A stretch of 45,834 nucleotides of DNA from a bacterium (GTDB lineage Bacteria > RBG-13-66-14 > B26-G2 > WVWN01), in contig DATKVX010000064.1 of the NCBI GenBank assembly GCA_035529855.1, positions 1-45,834 of the forward strand. Direction: 5' to 3'. Position numbers and translations under genes: made by a program. Numbering within the stretch: the first letter of the stretch is position 1; each line of letters starts with the position of its first letter. Shown here piece by piece: positions 22,716 to 35,372 of the stretch. The notes under the pieces are model-generated. The model searched no databases. It was not told the origin of the DNA and saw only the letters and a list, made by a program, of their open reading frames with translations.

Positions 22716-25141
22716 GGCGCCTCGCGGGAGCGTTGCTGGTTATGGCGGCCGCGGCCGGTGCGGCGAACGGCCCGCTGGTGGCCGCGGCCGCGGACCCGTC
22801 GGCCTTGCAGTTTAACCAAAAGGTCGACCTGTATTACCTGGGCCGCGTGGGCCGGGTGCACCTGTTCTGCGGCGCGGCGGCCGGGGCGGTGGGCGACACG
22901 GTGCTGCCGCTCGCGGCCGGCCGCTTCTACTACCGCGTCGAGGGCACCCCGGCGGAGGCGCTCGCGCCGTTCGGCGAGGTCTTGCTCGAGGACGGCGGCG
23001 AAATCCTGTTGGGCCGGCAATACGGCTTCGTTTACGACAAGCCGATGAAGTCGCTTAACGCGCCGTGGCGACTCCTCGTTCCGACGCACGTAGCGGAACC
23101 CGCAGCCCGGCCGGCGCCGCCGCTGCCCGCAGCCGACGGTCGCATTCAATACCTGCTTAGCCGCATAAGAACCGAAGACATCAAAGAGGAGCTCGGCGCG
23201 TTGACGGCGTTCCCCACGCGGTATTCCTTTTCGCCATACATGGAGAAGGCCGCGGCTTTCCTCCACGACCGCCTTTCCTCCTACGGCCTGGCGCCGCGCT
23301 ACGACGTCTTCATTACGGCCCACGACCTCGACTCATGCTTCTTCCTCCCCGGCACGAAGCGGGGGTGGGTGGTCGGGGCTTCGGGGCTCATCTTGCGCAC
23401 CGACGACGGCGGCTCGAGCTGGGTCATACAGAAGAGCGGTACCGAAGAGGAACTGGTCGACGTCTTCTTCGTCGACCAAACGTACGGGTGGATAGTAGGC
23501 GCGAACGGGACCGTCCTCAAGACCGCGGACGGCGGCTCGAGCTGGCGCCGCATGCCCAAGCCGACCGACCGCCACCTCACCGGCGTCCACTTCGTAAGCC
23601 GGCTCGAGGGCTGGGCCTGTGGCACGGGGGGCGTTATCCTGCACACCGACGACGGCGGCTCAAGCTGGGAGCGGCAGCCGAGCGGCATCAGCGATACCCT
23701 CTTCGAGATCCAGTTTCTCGACGACCGGTGCGGTTACGCCGTGGGGTGGCACGGCGAGGTCCGGCGGACCGACGACGGCGGCGCGACGTGGGTACGGCGC
23801 CGGACGCCCTTCTCGGACCCGCAGTCGCCGGCGGAGGTCGTCGAGCTGACGGGCCTAAGCTTCATATCGCGGGACGAAGGTTGGGTGGTCGGCAACCATT
23901 ACGACGTCATCCTGCACACCGACGACGGCGGCTCGAGCTGGGAGGTGCAGCGGTACGACGTCGCGAACGGCACGTATCTGGGCGCGGTCCATTTCTTCGA
24001 CGACATGACGGGCGTGGCGGTAGGCGGCGGCGAGAAGGGCGCGGCGTTCCGGACGACGGACGGCGGCGCGAGCTGGCGCAAGGTCGACATACCCGCCGAC
24101 TTCCCCCTTACCGGGATATCCTTCGCCTCGACGAGCGAGGGTTGGGCGTGCGGCTACGGCTCGTGCGTCGACTACACCGCGGACGGGGGCTCGAGCTGGC
24201 TCAACTTACGCGACAACTTGCCCGAGGAACTCGGTTGGAAGAACGTCGTGTGCGACGTCCCGGGCCGTCGGGAACCGGACGAGCAGTACCTCGTTGTCGC
24301 TCACTACGACAGCATCTCGGACGAGCCGCAACGTCTGGCCCCCGGCGCGGACGACAACGGCTCGGGAACGGTAGCGGCGCTCGCGGTGGCGCGGGCGCTG
24401 GCGACCTCCCGCCTAGAGCGCACGGTTCGGATTATACTTTTCGCCGGCGAAGAGCAGGGCCTGGTGGGCAGCCGCGATTACGCGCGGCGCGTCAAAAGCC
24501 GGGGCGACGACGTCCGCGCGGTGTGGAACATGGACATGGTGGGGTACGTCGGCGACGGCCCCCGCGACGCGCGGTTGTATTACAAAGACGACTCGAGGTG
24601 GATGTATGAGGCCGGGGCGCGCGCGAGCCGGCTGTACGTGCCGGAGCTGATGCTCGCCGGCGAGAACAACCCGTTCAAAGCCAACAGCGACCACTACTCC
24701 TTCTGGCAGCAGGGCTACGCCGCCGCGTACCTCAACGAGGACTCGAGCGGCGGCGGGTATCCCCACTACCACAAGACTACCGATACGATGGACCACCTGG
24801 ACCTGCCGTTCGTCGCCGCGAACGCGCGGCTGGCCGCCGCGACCGTGGCGGGATGGGCGGGCTTGATGGACGAAGGGCCGGCGCTGTCGCTGGACGCGGT
24901 CCGCGTTTACCCCAACCCCTACAAACCGTCGGCGTCGTCGGCGCGGGGCGTCACGTTCGACAACGTACCCTCGGAGGCCGCGATAAGCGTCTACAACCTC
25001 GCCGGCGACCGCGTGGCCGAGGGAAGGCCCGACTCGGGCGGCGTATGGGCGTGGGGCGCGGACGTGGCATCGGGGGTTTACCTATACGTTATGGAGCGCG
25101 ACGGGGAGAAGCGTGTGGGGAAGGTCGCGATTGTTAAATAA
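22712..25141 (+). CDS. Secreted M28 metallopeptidase with an inserted propeller and C-terminal Ig module
   Basis: This is an 809-aa exported protein. Residues 1-18 form a signal peptide. The N-terminal helices of an M28 peptidase (about 150-208, SPYMEKAAAFLHDRLSSYGL) are interrupted by seven YCF48/BNR-like repeats (about 209-515), each ending in a T-x-D-G-G-[SA]-[ST]-W motif. The catalytic core resumes with VVAHYDSISDE (metal ligand H531), GADDNGSGT and LFAGEEQGLVGS. The end (VYPNPYKPS to GKVAIVK) is a FlgD/T9SS-type Ig module. This implies a zinc aminopeptidase displayed or secreted outside the cell. ATG 22712 overlaps the PHP gene; similarity in the overlap is absent, so the start is moderately certain. 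Confidence 0.85.
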   Translation: MRRLAGALLVMAAAAGAANGPLVAAAADPSALQFNQKVDLYYLGRVGRVHLFCGAAAGAVGDTVLPLAAGRFYYRVEGTPAEALAPFGEVLLEDGGEILLGRQYGFVYDKPMKSLNAPWRLLVPTHVAEPAARPAPPLPAADGRIQYLLSRIRTEDIKEELGALTAFPTRYSFSPYMEKAAAFLHDRLSSYGLAPRYDVFITAHDLDSCFFLPGTKRGWVVGASGLILRTDDGGSSWVIQKSGTEEELVDVFFVDQTYGWIVGANGTVLKTADGGSSWRRMPKPTDRHLTGVHFVSRLEGWACGTGGVILHTDDGGSSWERQPSGISDTLFEIQFLDDRCGYAVGWHGEVRRTDDGGATWVRRRTPFSDPQSPAEVVELTGLSFISRDEGWVVGNHYDVILHTDDGGSSWEVQRYDVANGTYLGAVHFFDDMTGVAVGGGEKGAAFRTTDGGASWRKVDIPADFPLTGISFASTSEGWACGYGSCVDYTADGGSSWLNLRDNLPEELGWKNVVCDVPGRREPDEQYLVVAHYDSISDEPQRLAPGADDNGSGTVAALAVARALATSRLERTVRIILFAGEEQGLVGSRDYARRVKSRGDDVRAVWNMDMVGYVGDGPRDARLYYKDDSRWMYEAGARASRLYVPELMLAGENNPFKANSDHYSFWQQGYAAAYLNEDSSGGGYPHYHKTTDTMDHLDLPFVAANARLAAATVAGWAGLMDEGPALSLDAVRVYPNPYKPSASSARGVTFDNVPSEAAISVYNLAGDRVAEGRPDSGGVWAWGADVASGVYLYVMERDGEKRVGKVAIVK

Positions 25142-26060
25142 GGACAGGCGGGACGCTATAGCGGTATTCGACGTCGGCACCAACACGGTCCTGTACTTAC
25201 TTATGTCCCGCGGCGCCGACGGCGAGTTGGCCGTCGAAGACGAGGGGTTCGCGCCTACGCGCTTAGGCCAGGGCCTGGCTTCGGGCGAACCGTCGGCGGC
25301 CGCCGTAGAGCGGACCGTGGGGGCGTTGGCGTCCTTCGTGCAGCGGGCCGAAGGAAAGGGTCCGAACGAGCTTCGGGTCGTGGGCACGGAAGTGCTTCGG
25401 CGGGAGCGGTGGCGTAACGCTTTCGCGCGAGCGCTCCAAGCGCACCTCGGGTTGCCTATCGACGTGCTCACGCCGCGCGAGGAGGGAGAGTTGACGCTGT
25501 TGGCGGCGCGGCGCAGTTTGATGCTAAACGATGGGCCGGTGACGGTGGTGGACGTAGGGGGCGGTAGCGCCCAACTGGCGCGCGAGGCCGGCGGCGGCCC
25601 CCCGGCGGTAGCGAGTTACGCCGTGGGCTGCGTTCTGGTTACGGAAAGGTTCTTCGGCGGGGCGCGAACGCCCGAGGCGTGGGAAGCGGCGCGGAACTAC
25701 GTACGGGGTACGTTGGTCGACGTAAAGGCCTCGGCGGGCGACGTCGTTTTAACCGGCGGCACGGCGACGACCGCGGCTACGCTTAAGTTGGCGCTGCCGG
25801 CGTACGACGGGGCGCGGGTTCACGGTTACGCCTTATCGGCCGCTACCCTCGCGGCCATCGGCAAGGGGGTTTTCTTTATGCCGCTGTCGAAGCGGCGCCG
25901 GTTGGCCGGCATGCCCGCGGGTCGGGCCGACGTCTTCCCGGCGGGCGTACTGGCCGCTGCGGAGTTCTTGGATAAGCTCGGCGCCGACAATGCCGTCGTC
26001 TCCGCGCAGGGGGTCCGCTACGGCGTGGCTTACCGTTATTTCGAGGACGAGGAACGGTAG
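25113..26060 (+). CDS. Ppx/GppA family phosphatase (exopolyphosphatase / pppGpp phosphohydrolase)
   Basis: The ASKHA-fold enzyme hydrolyses polyphosphate or pppGpp. The 315-aa protein shows AVFDVGTNTVLYLL (phosphate loop), EEGELTLLAARR, the second loop TVVDVGGGSAQL, and VVLTGGTATTAATLKL. It has only the two-lobed core of the family without the extra C-terminal domain of long Ppx. GTG 25113 overlaps the M28 gene by 29 nt; TTG 25131 with GGAAGG upstream is an equally good start. It closes the (+) block, and a terminator lies in the next gene's end (26129-26155). Confidence 0.85.
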   Translation: MWGRSRLLNKDRRDAIAVFDVGTNTVLYLLMSRGADGELAVEDEGFAPTRLGQGLASGEPSAAAVERTVGALASFVQRAEGKGPNELRVVGTEVLRRERWRNAFARALQAHLGLPIDVLTPREEGELTLLAARRSLMLNDGPVTVVDVGGGSAQLAREAGGGPPAVASYAVGCVLVTERFFGGARTPEAWEAARNYVRGTLVDVKASAGDVVLTGGTATTAATLKLALPAYDGARVHGYALSAATLAAIGKGVFFMPLSKRRRLAGMPAGRADVFPAGVLAAAEFLDKLGADNAVVSAQGVRYGVAYRYFEDEER

Positions 26061-26108
26061 GCGGTGTTCGCGGCGGGTTAAGGAAGCGGTAGCGGGAGGG
26101 TATTTAAG

Positions 26109-26903
26109 TTAATCGGCTTTCGGCGGCGCCGCGGCCTTCCGGCCGCGGAATTTTTCTCTCAATACGTAGGAGACGAAACGCGAGTCGACGAAGAGGTAGC
26201 GGCGCCAAAGCCGGCGGGGTTCTTGCGAAAGTCGGAAGAACCACTCCAGGCCGGCGCGTTGCATCCAACGCGGCGCGCGTTTTACGGTCCCGGCGGCGAA
26301 GTCGAAGGCGGCGCCCACGCCGATGGCGGCCGGGACGCCGAGCCGGTCGCGCACGGCGTCGAGCCACAGCTCCTGCTTGGGCGCGCCGAACGCGACGAAG
26401 AGTACGTCCGGCTTCGCCTCGCGGATGCGCCGCAACGTCTCTTCGTCATCGGCCAACTCCTTCCACGGCATTACCCGCGGCGAGTACGTACCGACGACGT
26501 TGAGGCCGGGGTAACGTTCCGTTAGGACGCCGGCGGCCTTCTCCGCCACCCCCGGCGCGGCCCCCAGGTAGAAGCATCGGTATCCCGTGGTTGCCGCGCG
26601 TTCCGCCAGCGCCCCGAACAGGTCCGCGCCGGCGACGCGCTCCTTCACCGGCGTCCCCAAAAAGGCCAAAGCCCACTTCACCGGCACGCTGTCGCACGTC
26701 ACGAGGTCGGCGCGCCGGTACGCTTCCCGGAACGCGGCGTCCTTGCGTAAGAGCATAAGGTGGTCGACGTTGGCCGTGACGATCACGCGGGGCGAGCCGT
26801 CCGCGACGAAGCCGTCGACGATGTCCAACGTCTCGGCCACGGAGACGTTGTGGATCGCCGTATCCATGATGGGGAAGCGCTCGAGCTCCAACGCAGCTGT
26901 CAC
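26109..26903 (-). CDS. WecG/TagA/CpsF family glycosyltransferase
   Basis: Enzymes of this family (GT26) add N-acetylmannosamine-type sugars to a polyprenyl-linked glycan. The 264-aa protein has IVTANVDHLMLLRKD, the catalytic CDSVPVKWALAFLGTPVKERVAG and VAFGAPKQELWL. It begins with GTG at 26903, 7 nt after the GT2 gene. It ends an operon that also holds the GT2 enzyme and, further up, the sugar-phosphate transferase and export genes. The 3' end contains the terminator of the opposite gene. The exact sugar is unknown. Confidence 0.85.
   Translation of the reverse strand: MTAALELERFPIMDTAIHNVSVAETLDIVDGFVADGSPRVIVTANVDHLMLLRKDAAFREAYRRADLVTCDSVPVKWALAFLGTPVKERVAGADLFGALAERAATTGYRCFYLGAAPGVAEKAAGVLTERYPGLNVVGTYSPRVMPWKELADDEETLRRIREAKPDVLFVAFGAPKQELWLDAVRDRLGVPAAIGVGAAFDFAAGTVKRAPRWMQRAGLEWFFRLSQEPRRLWRRYLFVDSRFVSYVLREKFRGRKAAAPPKAD
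26129..26155 (+). terminator. Terminator of the (+) operon inside the end of the facing gene
   Basis: CCGCGGCC (26129-26136), loop TTCC, GGCCGCGG (26141-26148), then AA and TTTTT (26151-26155). This is a textbook rho-independent hairpin read on the (+) strand, and it would stop transcripts of the Ppx/GppA gene. It overlaps the last codons of the convergent glycosyltransferase, encoding its Gly/Arg/Ala/Pro-rich tail. The 48-nt gap 26061-26108 holds no other signal. Confidence 0.8.
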
Positions 26904-26910
26904 GGTTTTA

Positions 26911-27612
26911 CTATCGCTCCAACCTCTCGGCCAGGTCCGCGACGACGACGCGGAAGAAGCGGTACGTGTCCACCAGCACGTTTATCTTGCTCCTCTCGTC
27001 GCCGTAGATGGTGGACACGGGGACGTGGCCTATCCTGGCGCCGGCGCGGGCAGCCTTGAGCAGCATCTCGGACTCCAGGTCGAACCCGCGGCGTACGAGC
27101 GGGAGCCCCTCGAGCGCGGCCAGTCGGAGCGCCCGGTAGCCGGTCTGGCTGTCTCGCACCATCCGGCCTGCCAACATCGAAATCACCGCGGAGGTGAAGG
27201 TGTTGGAGAATACCCGCTGCGGTGGCATGCCGCGCACGTCTTTCATACGGGTTCCAATGACGACGTCGGCGCCCCGCGCGAGCGCCGCCAGCATAGCCGG
27301 TATGGCTGCGGCGTCGTGTTGGCCGTCGGCGTCGAGCGTTACCGCGGCGTCGAAGCCGCGCCGCCGCGCTTCCGCCAGGCCCGCGAGCAGCGCCGCGCCT
27401 TTGCCTCGGTTGGGCTCGAGCCTGACGACCGTCGCGCCGGCTCGAGCCGCTTCCGCGCCCGTACCGTCCGGCGAACCGTCGTCGACGACGAGAACGTCCG
27501 CCAGGTAATTTCTCACGCCGGCGACAACTTTGCCCACCCGGCCCTCCTCGCGGTAGGCCGGGATAACCGCTATGGCCTTCACCCCTCTGATTTCACAAAT
27601 ATAATATAACAA
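26911..27612 (-). CDS. Family 2 glycosyltransferase (polyprenyl-phosphate sugar synthase-like)
   Basis: The 233-aa GT-A enzyme resembles DPM1-like synthases that load a sugar onto a polyprenyl phosphate. It shows AVIPAYREEGRVGKVV, LVVDDGSPDGTG, the DxD-like TLDADGQHD, and DSQTGYRALRLAAL. It lacks the C-terminal membrane helices of the long forms, so it is a soluble or peripheral enzyme. ATG 27612 overlaps the preceding gene by 20 nt; GTG at 27582, right before KAIAVIPAYRE, is an alternative start. The product could serve the GT39-like genes as lipid-linked sugar donor (inference). Confidence 0.85.
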   Translation of the reverse strand: MLYYICEIRGVKAIAVIPAYREEGRVGKVVAGVRNYLADVLVVDDGSPDGTGAEAARAGATVVRLEPNRGKGAALLAGLAEARRRGFDAAVTLDADGQHDAAAIPAMLAALARGADVVIGTRMKDVRGMPPQRVFSNTFTSAVISMLAGRMVRDSQTGYRALRLAALEGLPLVRRGFDLESEMLLKAARAGARIGHVPVSTIYGDERSKINVLVDTYRFFRVVVADLAERLER

Positions 27613-28675
27613 CCGGATAGAGCGATATCAATATAATGAGCGCCGCCGCGGTACGATGAAGCAGCGGCGCCGGTTCACGCCGACGGCGGCCTATCCCCGC
27701 GAGCGCTATCGTAATAATAACGGCTAACGCCAATATCAGCAGGCTGAGCGGCGCGAAGTGCATATTGCCGTTTACGAACAGCGTCGCCAGGACCGCCGCC
27801 GCTCCCAGCGCCCCCGTCCAGGGGCGCAGCGCGTTTTGCCCTCCGGGCCGCCACAGCTCGCCGGTTACCGCGCCTACCAGGACCGCCGCGGGCAGCGCGG
27901 CCAGAAGCCACCGCGTCGGCTCGAGCGCCATCGGCGCGTAGCCGCGCAGCGATGTCGGCGTAAAGTTAAACGCCGCCAGCGTGAAGACGAGCAGGCCGGC
28001 GTAGAAGAGCGCGCCGCTCGAGCGTCGCTTAATAAAATAAATCGCCGCCGCGAGCGCGACGACGACGGCGAAGCCGAAGCCCGGCGAGTCCCAGCAGAGC
28101 ATGGCCGCGGCGCCGGCGACGAGCCTTTTTATCAGCAGCGCCGTCTCCGGGTAGAATTGCGACGGCGTCGCCGGCGTTCCTCGCAGGTGGGCGAAGAGCT
28201 GCCCGACGCGGAGGTACTCCAGGGTCGCGGCCGCGGCGACCACCGGCGCGAAACCGGCCAACCACGCGAATGCCCGGGGGCCGGCGCCGTTTCTGCGGAA
28301 CGCTCGGTATATGGAGAATAAAGAGTAGAACGCGACGAGCGCGAGCGCGCTGGAGCTAAAGGCCGCGGCCACGCCCACCAACGCTCCCGCCCACAGCAGG
28401 TCCGAGACGTACCCGCGGCGGCCCGCGCCTTCGGCGAAGAAGTACAGCGAGAACGCCGCGGCGCCGGCGGCGTACGTTACCGGCGGATAAAATACCGCGG
28501 CGACGATGGAGGCGGGCAACACGGCCCAGACAAAAGCCGCGGCCCCGCCGGCGAGCGGCCCGGCCAAGCGGAGGCCGAGCGCCGCCAGCGCGAACGTCGT
28601 GACGGCGCCGGAGACGACGGAAGGCCACGGTATCGGCGCTCCCAGGCGCCAGGCGTACGCCAGCCGCAGCGCCAA
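27593..28675 (-). CDS. Truncated GT39-like integral membrane protein
   Basis: A 360-aa multi-pass membrane protein (about ten hydrophobic helices) resembles the later helices of GT39/PMT-type glycosyltransferases. It lacks the first periplasmic loop with the acidic catalytic motif. The only start is TTG 28675 without a ribosome site; the same reading frame continues, with no ATG, back to the secA stop at 28763. So the true 5' part seems to be missing, and the gene is either a shortened protein translated from a poor start or a decaying gene. It lies between secA and the GT2 gene and overlaps the latter by 20 nt. Confidence 0.6.
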   Translation of the reverse strand: MALRLAYAWRLGAPIPWPSVVSGAVTTFALAALGLRLAGPLAGGAAAFVWAVLPASIVAAVFYPPVTYAAGAAAFSLYFFAEGAGRRGYVSDLLWAGALVGVAAAFSSSALALVAFYSLFSIYRAFRRNGAGPRAFAWLAGFAPVVAAAATLEYLRVGQLFAHLRGTPATPSQFYPETALLIKRLVAGAAAMLCWDSPGFGFAVVVALAAAIYFIKRRSSGALFYAGLLVFTLAAFNFTPTSLRGYAPMALEPTRWLLAALPAAVLVGAVTGELWRPGGQNALRPWTGALGAAAVLATLFVNGNMHFAPLSLLILALAVIITIALAGIGRRRREPAPLLHRTAAALIILISLYPVVILYL

Positions 28676-28762
28676 AGCGAGGACCGCGACGGCCCAGGCG
28701 GCGGCTGCGAAAGTAAACGTAGCGCGGTTGTCGGGGGGATTTTCGATGGCTTCAGGGGGCGG

Positions 28763-31969
<3,207 letters not shown>

Positions 31970-31970
31970 T

Positions 31971-34900
31971 TTATTCTTTCAGGAATATTAACGGAATACC
32001 GTGTTCTTCGAATATCTCTCGGGTAAGGCGTTCGGCCGCTTCCCCGGAGCCGAGGCGCGCGGTAAATTCGCGGTATATTTCTTCGAATTTATCTTTTAAA
32101 TACTTTTCGTGGTCGACCACGGCGTTGTGGACTTTGACGGCGTCGTTCGGTATTTTTAGCGTATAAACGTCCGGTTGGAACGAGTAAACGACGAAACGCG
32201 CCTCTTCCTCGGAGGCCGCGCGTACTATTAACCGACCTGCATTGTCTAGAACCTCGCGGCCACCCAAGAAATAAGCGCCCAATTTGAAAGGCCCGTTCCC
32301 TAACGATTGCATCCTGAACTCGTCGCTACGGCCGTACGTCACGTACGCGTCCGGGAAGGGTTTGAAACCCTGCGGTAGAACGGCCCGCACAACGTCGTCT
32401 TTAACCCGGGCTATATCCTTCGTGAAGCTTTCTCTTTTTATCTTTTTACGTTGCCCTGCTAAGGAGAGCCGCTCCTGGACGAGTTCCGTAACCGCAGCAT
32501 ACAAAGGACCGAGGTACTTATCGACGTCTAGCTCTAGCGCTTCCAGTATCGCCGTATCTAAAGCCCGCCGGTCGGGTTCTTCGAATTCCGTGGGTACCGG
32601 TTTAACAGGACGGATCGTTAATTTGTCGAAGGCATCCGTAATAGCTTTTTGTTTTTCGTTATGAATCGTAGTTAAGTCGGGTATCTCTAAGTAATTATCG
32701 TAATCGGAAACCATTATATCTAGAACACCTTCGCCAAGCATAACCCTTCCTATTAATTCTTTGAATAAGTAATTTAAAACGGAATTTAAGGTAGCGGCTA
32801 ATAATTTCTCGTTAACCCCGTTTTTAGGTCTAACGTAATAAATACGGCAATCGCACGCGATAGGTTCTTTAGAGAAATAACCGGATAATTTGGCGTCGTA
32901 ACCCTTCGCGAAAAATATCGGCGCCGGTTCGAATTCGCGTACCGCCCACCAACCGGGCTTATTGTCTTTAACGGAGGGTACTTCCGAGTATAAAACGCCG
33001 GCGGCGTTGCGGCGAACTTCGCCTTCCTCTATATATTTAAGTGCGCCCATCCGGCTTTTCTTTTTGAGTACCTCCTTAGCCTCGCGGCATTTAAACAGTA
33101 ATACTTTCAAGTCTTCCGGTTCTATTAAGATATTATCGCTATGACGCGGCGATTTGAATACGGGCGCAAGGTATTCTTTTTCTATGCTCCTTTCTTCAGC
33201 CTGCTCGGGCGTCATATAGAAAAAATCGTTAATGCCCGTCGTTAACCCGCGGTCTATTTGGGCGAATTCTTTGAGCGGCTTTAGTTTTTCGCCCAAAGTT
33301 TCTTTAACCTCGAAATAGATCTCGGGCGCCCGTAGATATTGGCTCCACTTTACGGTTCGGCCCGCCGCCACGAGCTCTTCCCGAAGTTCGCGTTGGTTCT
33401 TCATGCGTATGCGGAAATCGCCGTTTTGAACGGACTTCAACCCCTGAAGCGTGCTTACTATTTTTTCCCCTTCTTGCTTGTATAAGTCGTTACCGGCGTT
33501 CTCTATTACGCGCGCCCGCCCTTCAATCGATTGCCAACGCTCACGCTGCTTCAGCTTTGGGTCGTGAGGGAACATATCTTTTAAGGGGCGCCGGACTTTG
33601 ACGAACTTTACGTTATGGTTTTCCCTTTCGTCCGCATTATCGCATCGTTCTAGGACCGTGAATACCGTATTGACCGCGGCCTGCTCGAACCAGGGTTCGC
33701 ACCGCGACTCGATAACGGCGACAAGTTTAAACTTATCCAAGAAGAACTTTTGAAGTTCGTAGCCGTACGCGGCGTCGAGCCACGCGTTGGAGGTTACGAA
33801 GCCGAGACGGCCGCCGGTTTTCAAAAAAACTGCGGCGTGGAAGAACATAGATGCGTAAACGTCCGGCTGGCCCGAAAGCCTTTGCGCGTAACCCGGCCAA
33901 TCGCGTTGTAGTACGCCTTCGATTTTTCCTTTGTTTGGGATAAGTTTTTGCTTTATGTACGGGAAGTTGCCAACGGCCGCGTCGAATTCGGGCATCGGGA
34001 CGTCTATGACCTTTACGGCTTCGGTCGGCCCGGTGGGCGGTGGGAACGGGAAGACGTCCCCCGGATTGATATCGAAGAAGTCTTTCGGGATAATACGGGG
34101 GAAGTTTGCCGTATCGCCGAGGTCTTGGCCGAAGAGGTTGATCGTCGCCAAGGCCGCTGGGAAGTGGGCTATATCGTTGCCCCAAAGTTGGGCCAGACGC
34201 TTTCGGTGGCTCAGATTACCGAGGAAGCCGAGGCGGTCGTAACCCCTAATAAGGAAAGTACCCGTGCCGCATGTCGGATCGAAAATAGCGTCGTTCGCTG
34301 TTTGTACGCAAAAAGCGAGAATAAAATCTACAAGGTTTTCGGGCGTGAAATATTGGCCGAGGCCATGGCGTTCTTCGTGCGGGATCAAACCTTCGAAAAC
34401 TTTACCTATTACGTCTTGCGGAACCGAGTGGAAGGAATAGTTTTCCAAACTTCCCAAAAGTCCGGAGATTTCGGGCACCGCCAAGTCCGGCCAAGGCAAT
34501 TCGTCTATTAAGTCATCTTCAAATACCGCGAACCAATCTATATTTTTAGCTTCGGCGAAGCGTTCGCGAAGTACCTGCTGGGCGGTCCGTGCGTCAACGT
34601 CCATAAGAGCCAGGGGTTTTAGGTTATAGCGGCCGCGCAATGTCTCATAAAAAATTATCTTGCATAATAAACGGTAGACCGCTTGGTTGCTTACGGTATC
34701 AATTTGGGCGAGCGGGTTTTTAACGCCTTGTTTTTTACCCCACGCGTCGAAAGCTGCCCGAAGCTTTTTATCCTCCCCCAAGTTGGCTTTTATCGTCTGG
34801 GCGAAGAGCGGGAATAGCTTATCGGCCGTTTCGCGGAGGCGGCCTACGAAGAAACGGGCGTCGAGGGGGATTCGGGTTATATGCTCGTGTTGGGAAAGCC

Positions 34901-35366
34901 ACGCTAAGTCGTCCAGTAATTCTTTACATAAGGTTTCCAACGCCCGGCGTTTATAGTCTACCGTCCAGTCGTCGGCCTTTTGGATCATATCCAGCGTGGG
35001 GTAACGTTTGGGTAGCGCCGCGTGCCCCCGACCCTCGTCTTTGACCTCCCATATGACGAGTTCTTGCATATTCCAGGTTACGAAGTATTTAACGTGAAGG
35101 GCGTTCGCTTTAACGCGGGCGTTTTCCAGTAGGGCGGAATCGTGTACAGCCGTTTCCGGCGTTTTTAGTTCGAATAAACAAAAAGCTAACTTCGCTTCGC
35201 GGTTGAGCCATAAGACGACGTCGATAAATAAATGCGTATCTTCGACCGCGATCGATACGTCATTTGTTGCGTTTTCGAATGGGTAATTACCCGCTTGGAA
35301 ATACCCGTTAAGCCATGACGTTAATTGGCTTCGGAATTCGTTTTCGGTGGCGCTAATATCGGCCAT
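31971..35366 (-). CDS. Second type IIG-like restriction-modification enzyme
   Basis: This 1131-aa AT-rich gene sits between pyrB and secA. The N-terminus has a PD-(D/E)XK signature (D49, E66-L-K68 in CLFELKTPE). The methyltransferase part follows [16 protein letters not shown] (336-350), with motif [10 protein letters not shown] (363-371) and motif IV GNFPYI (466-471), where NPPY has become NFPY. Specificity and C-terminal coiled-coil regions follow (to [19 protein letters not shown]). Its codons (ATA, TTA, AAA) differ strongly from those of secA and pyrB, pointing to transfer. The gaps to pyrB (6 nt) and secA (1 nt) mean it must be transcribed from the pyr promoter. Whether it still restricts DNA is open. 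Confidence 0.88.
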   Translation of the reverse strand: MADISATENEFRSQLTSWLNGYFQAGNYPFENATNDVSIAVEDTHLFIDVVLWLNREAKLAFCLFELKTPETAVHDSALLENARVKANALHVKYFVTWNMQELVIWEVKDEGRGHAALPKRYPTLDMIQKADDWTVDYKRRALETLCKELLDDLAWLSQHEHITRIPLDARFFVGRLRETADKLFPLFAQTIKANLGEDKKLRAAFDAWGKKQGVKNPLAQIDTVSNQAVYRLLCKIIFYETLRGRYNLKPLALMDVDARTAQQVLRERFAEAKNIDWFAVFEDDLIDELPWPDLAVPEISGLLGSLENYSFHSVPQDVIGKVFEGLIPHEERHGLGQYFTPENLVDFILAFCVQTANDAIFDPTCGTGTFLIRGYDRLGFLGNLSHRKRLAQLWGNDIAHFPAALATINLFGQDLGDTANFPRIIPKDFFDINPGDVFPFPPPTGPTEAVKVIDVPMPEFDAAVGNFPYIKQKLIPNKGKIEGVLQRDWPGYAQRLSGQPDVYASMFFHAAVFLKTGGRLGFVTSNAWLDAAYGYELQKFFLDKFKLVAVIESRCEPWFEQAAVNTVFTVLERCDNADERENHNVKFVKVRRPLKDMFPHDPKLKQRERWQSIEGRARVIENAGNDLYKQEGEKIVSTLQGLKSVQNGDFRIRMKNQRELREELVAAGRTVKWSQYLRAPEIYFEVKETLGEKLKPLKEFAQIDRGLTTGINDFFYMTPEQAEERSIEKEYLAPVFKSPRHSDNILIEPEDLKVLLFKCREAKEVLKKKSRMGALKYIEEGEVRRNAAGVLYSEVPSVKDNKPGWWAVREFEPAPIFFAKGYDAKLSGYFSKEPIACDCRIYYVRPKNGVNEKLLAATLNSVLNYLFKELIGRVMLGEGVLDIMVSDYDNYLEIPDLTTIHNEKQKAITDAFDKLTIRPVKPVPTEFEEPDRRALDTAILEALELDVDKYLGPLYAAVTELVQERLSLAGQRKKIKRESFTKDIARVKDDVVRAVLPQGFKPFPDAYVTYGRSDEFRMQSLGNGPFKLGAYFLGGREVLDNAGRLIVRAASEEEARFVVYSFQPDVYTLKIPNDAVKVHNAVVDHEKYLKDKFEEIYREFTARLGSGEAAERLTREIFEEHGIPLIFLKE

Positions 35367-35372
35367 TCTAAA

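Noticed and set aside
23400-24200. Regularly spaced repeats that might be taken for a CRISPR array
   Set aside because: The repeats are in frame, encode T-x-D-G-G-S-S-W in a protein and are spaced by about 120-150 nt of coding sequence. No cas genes are present.
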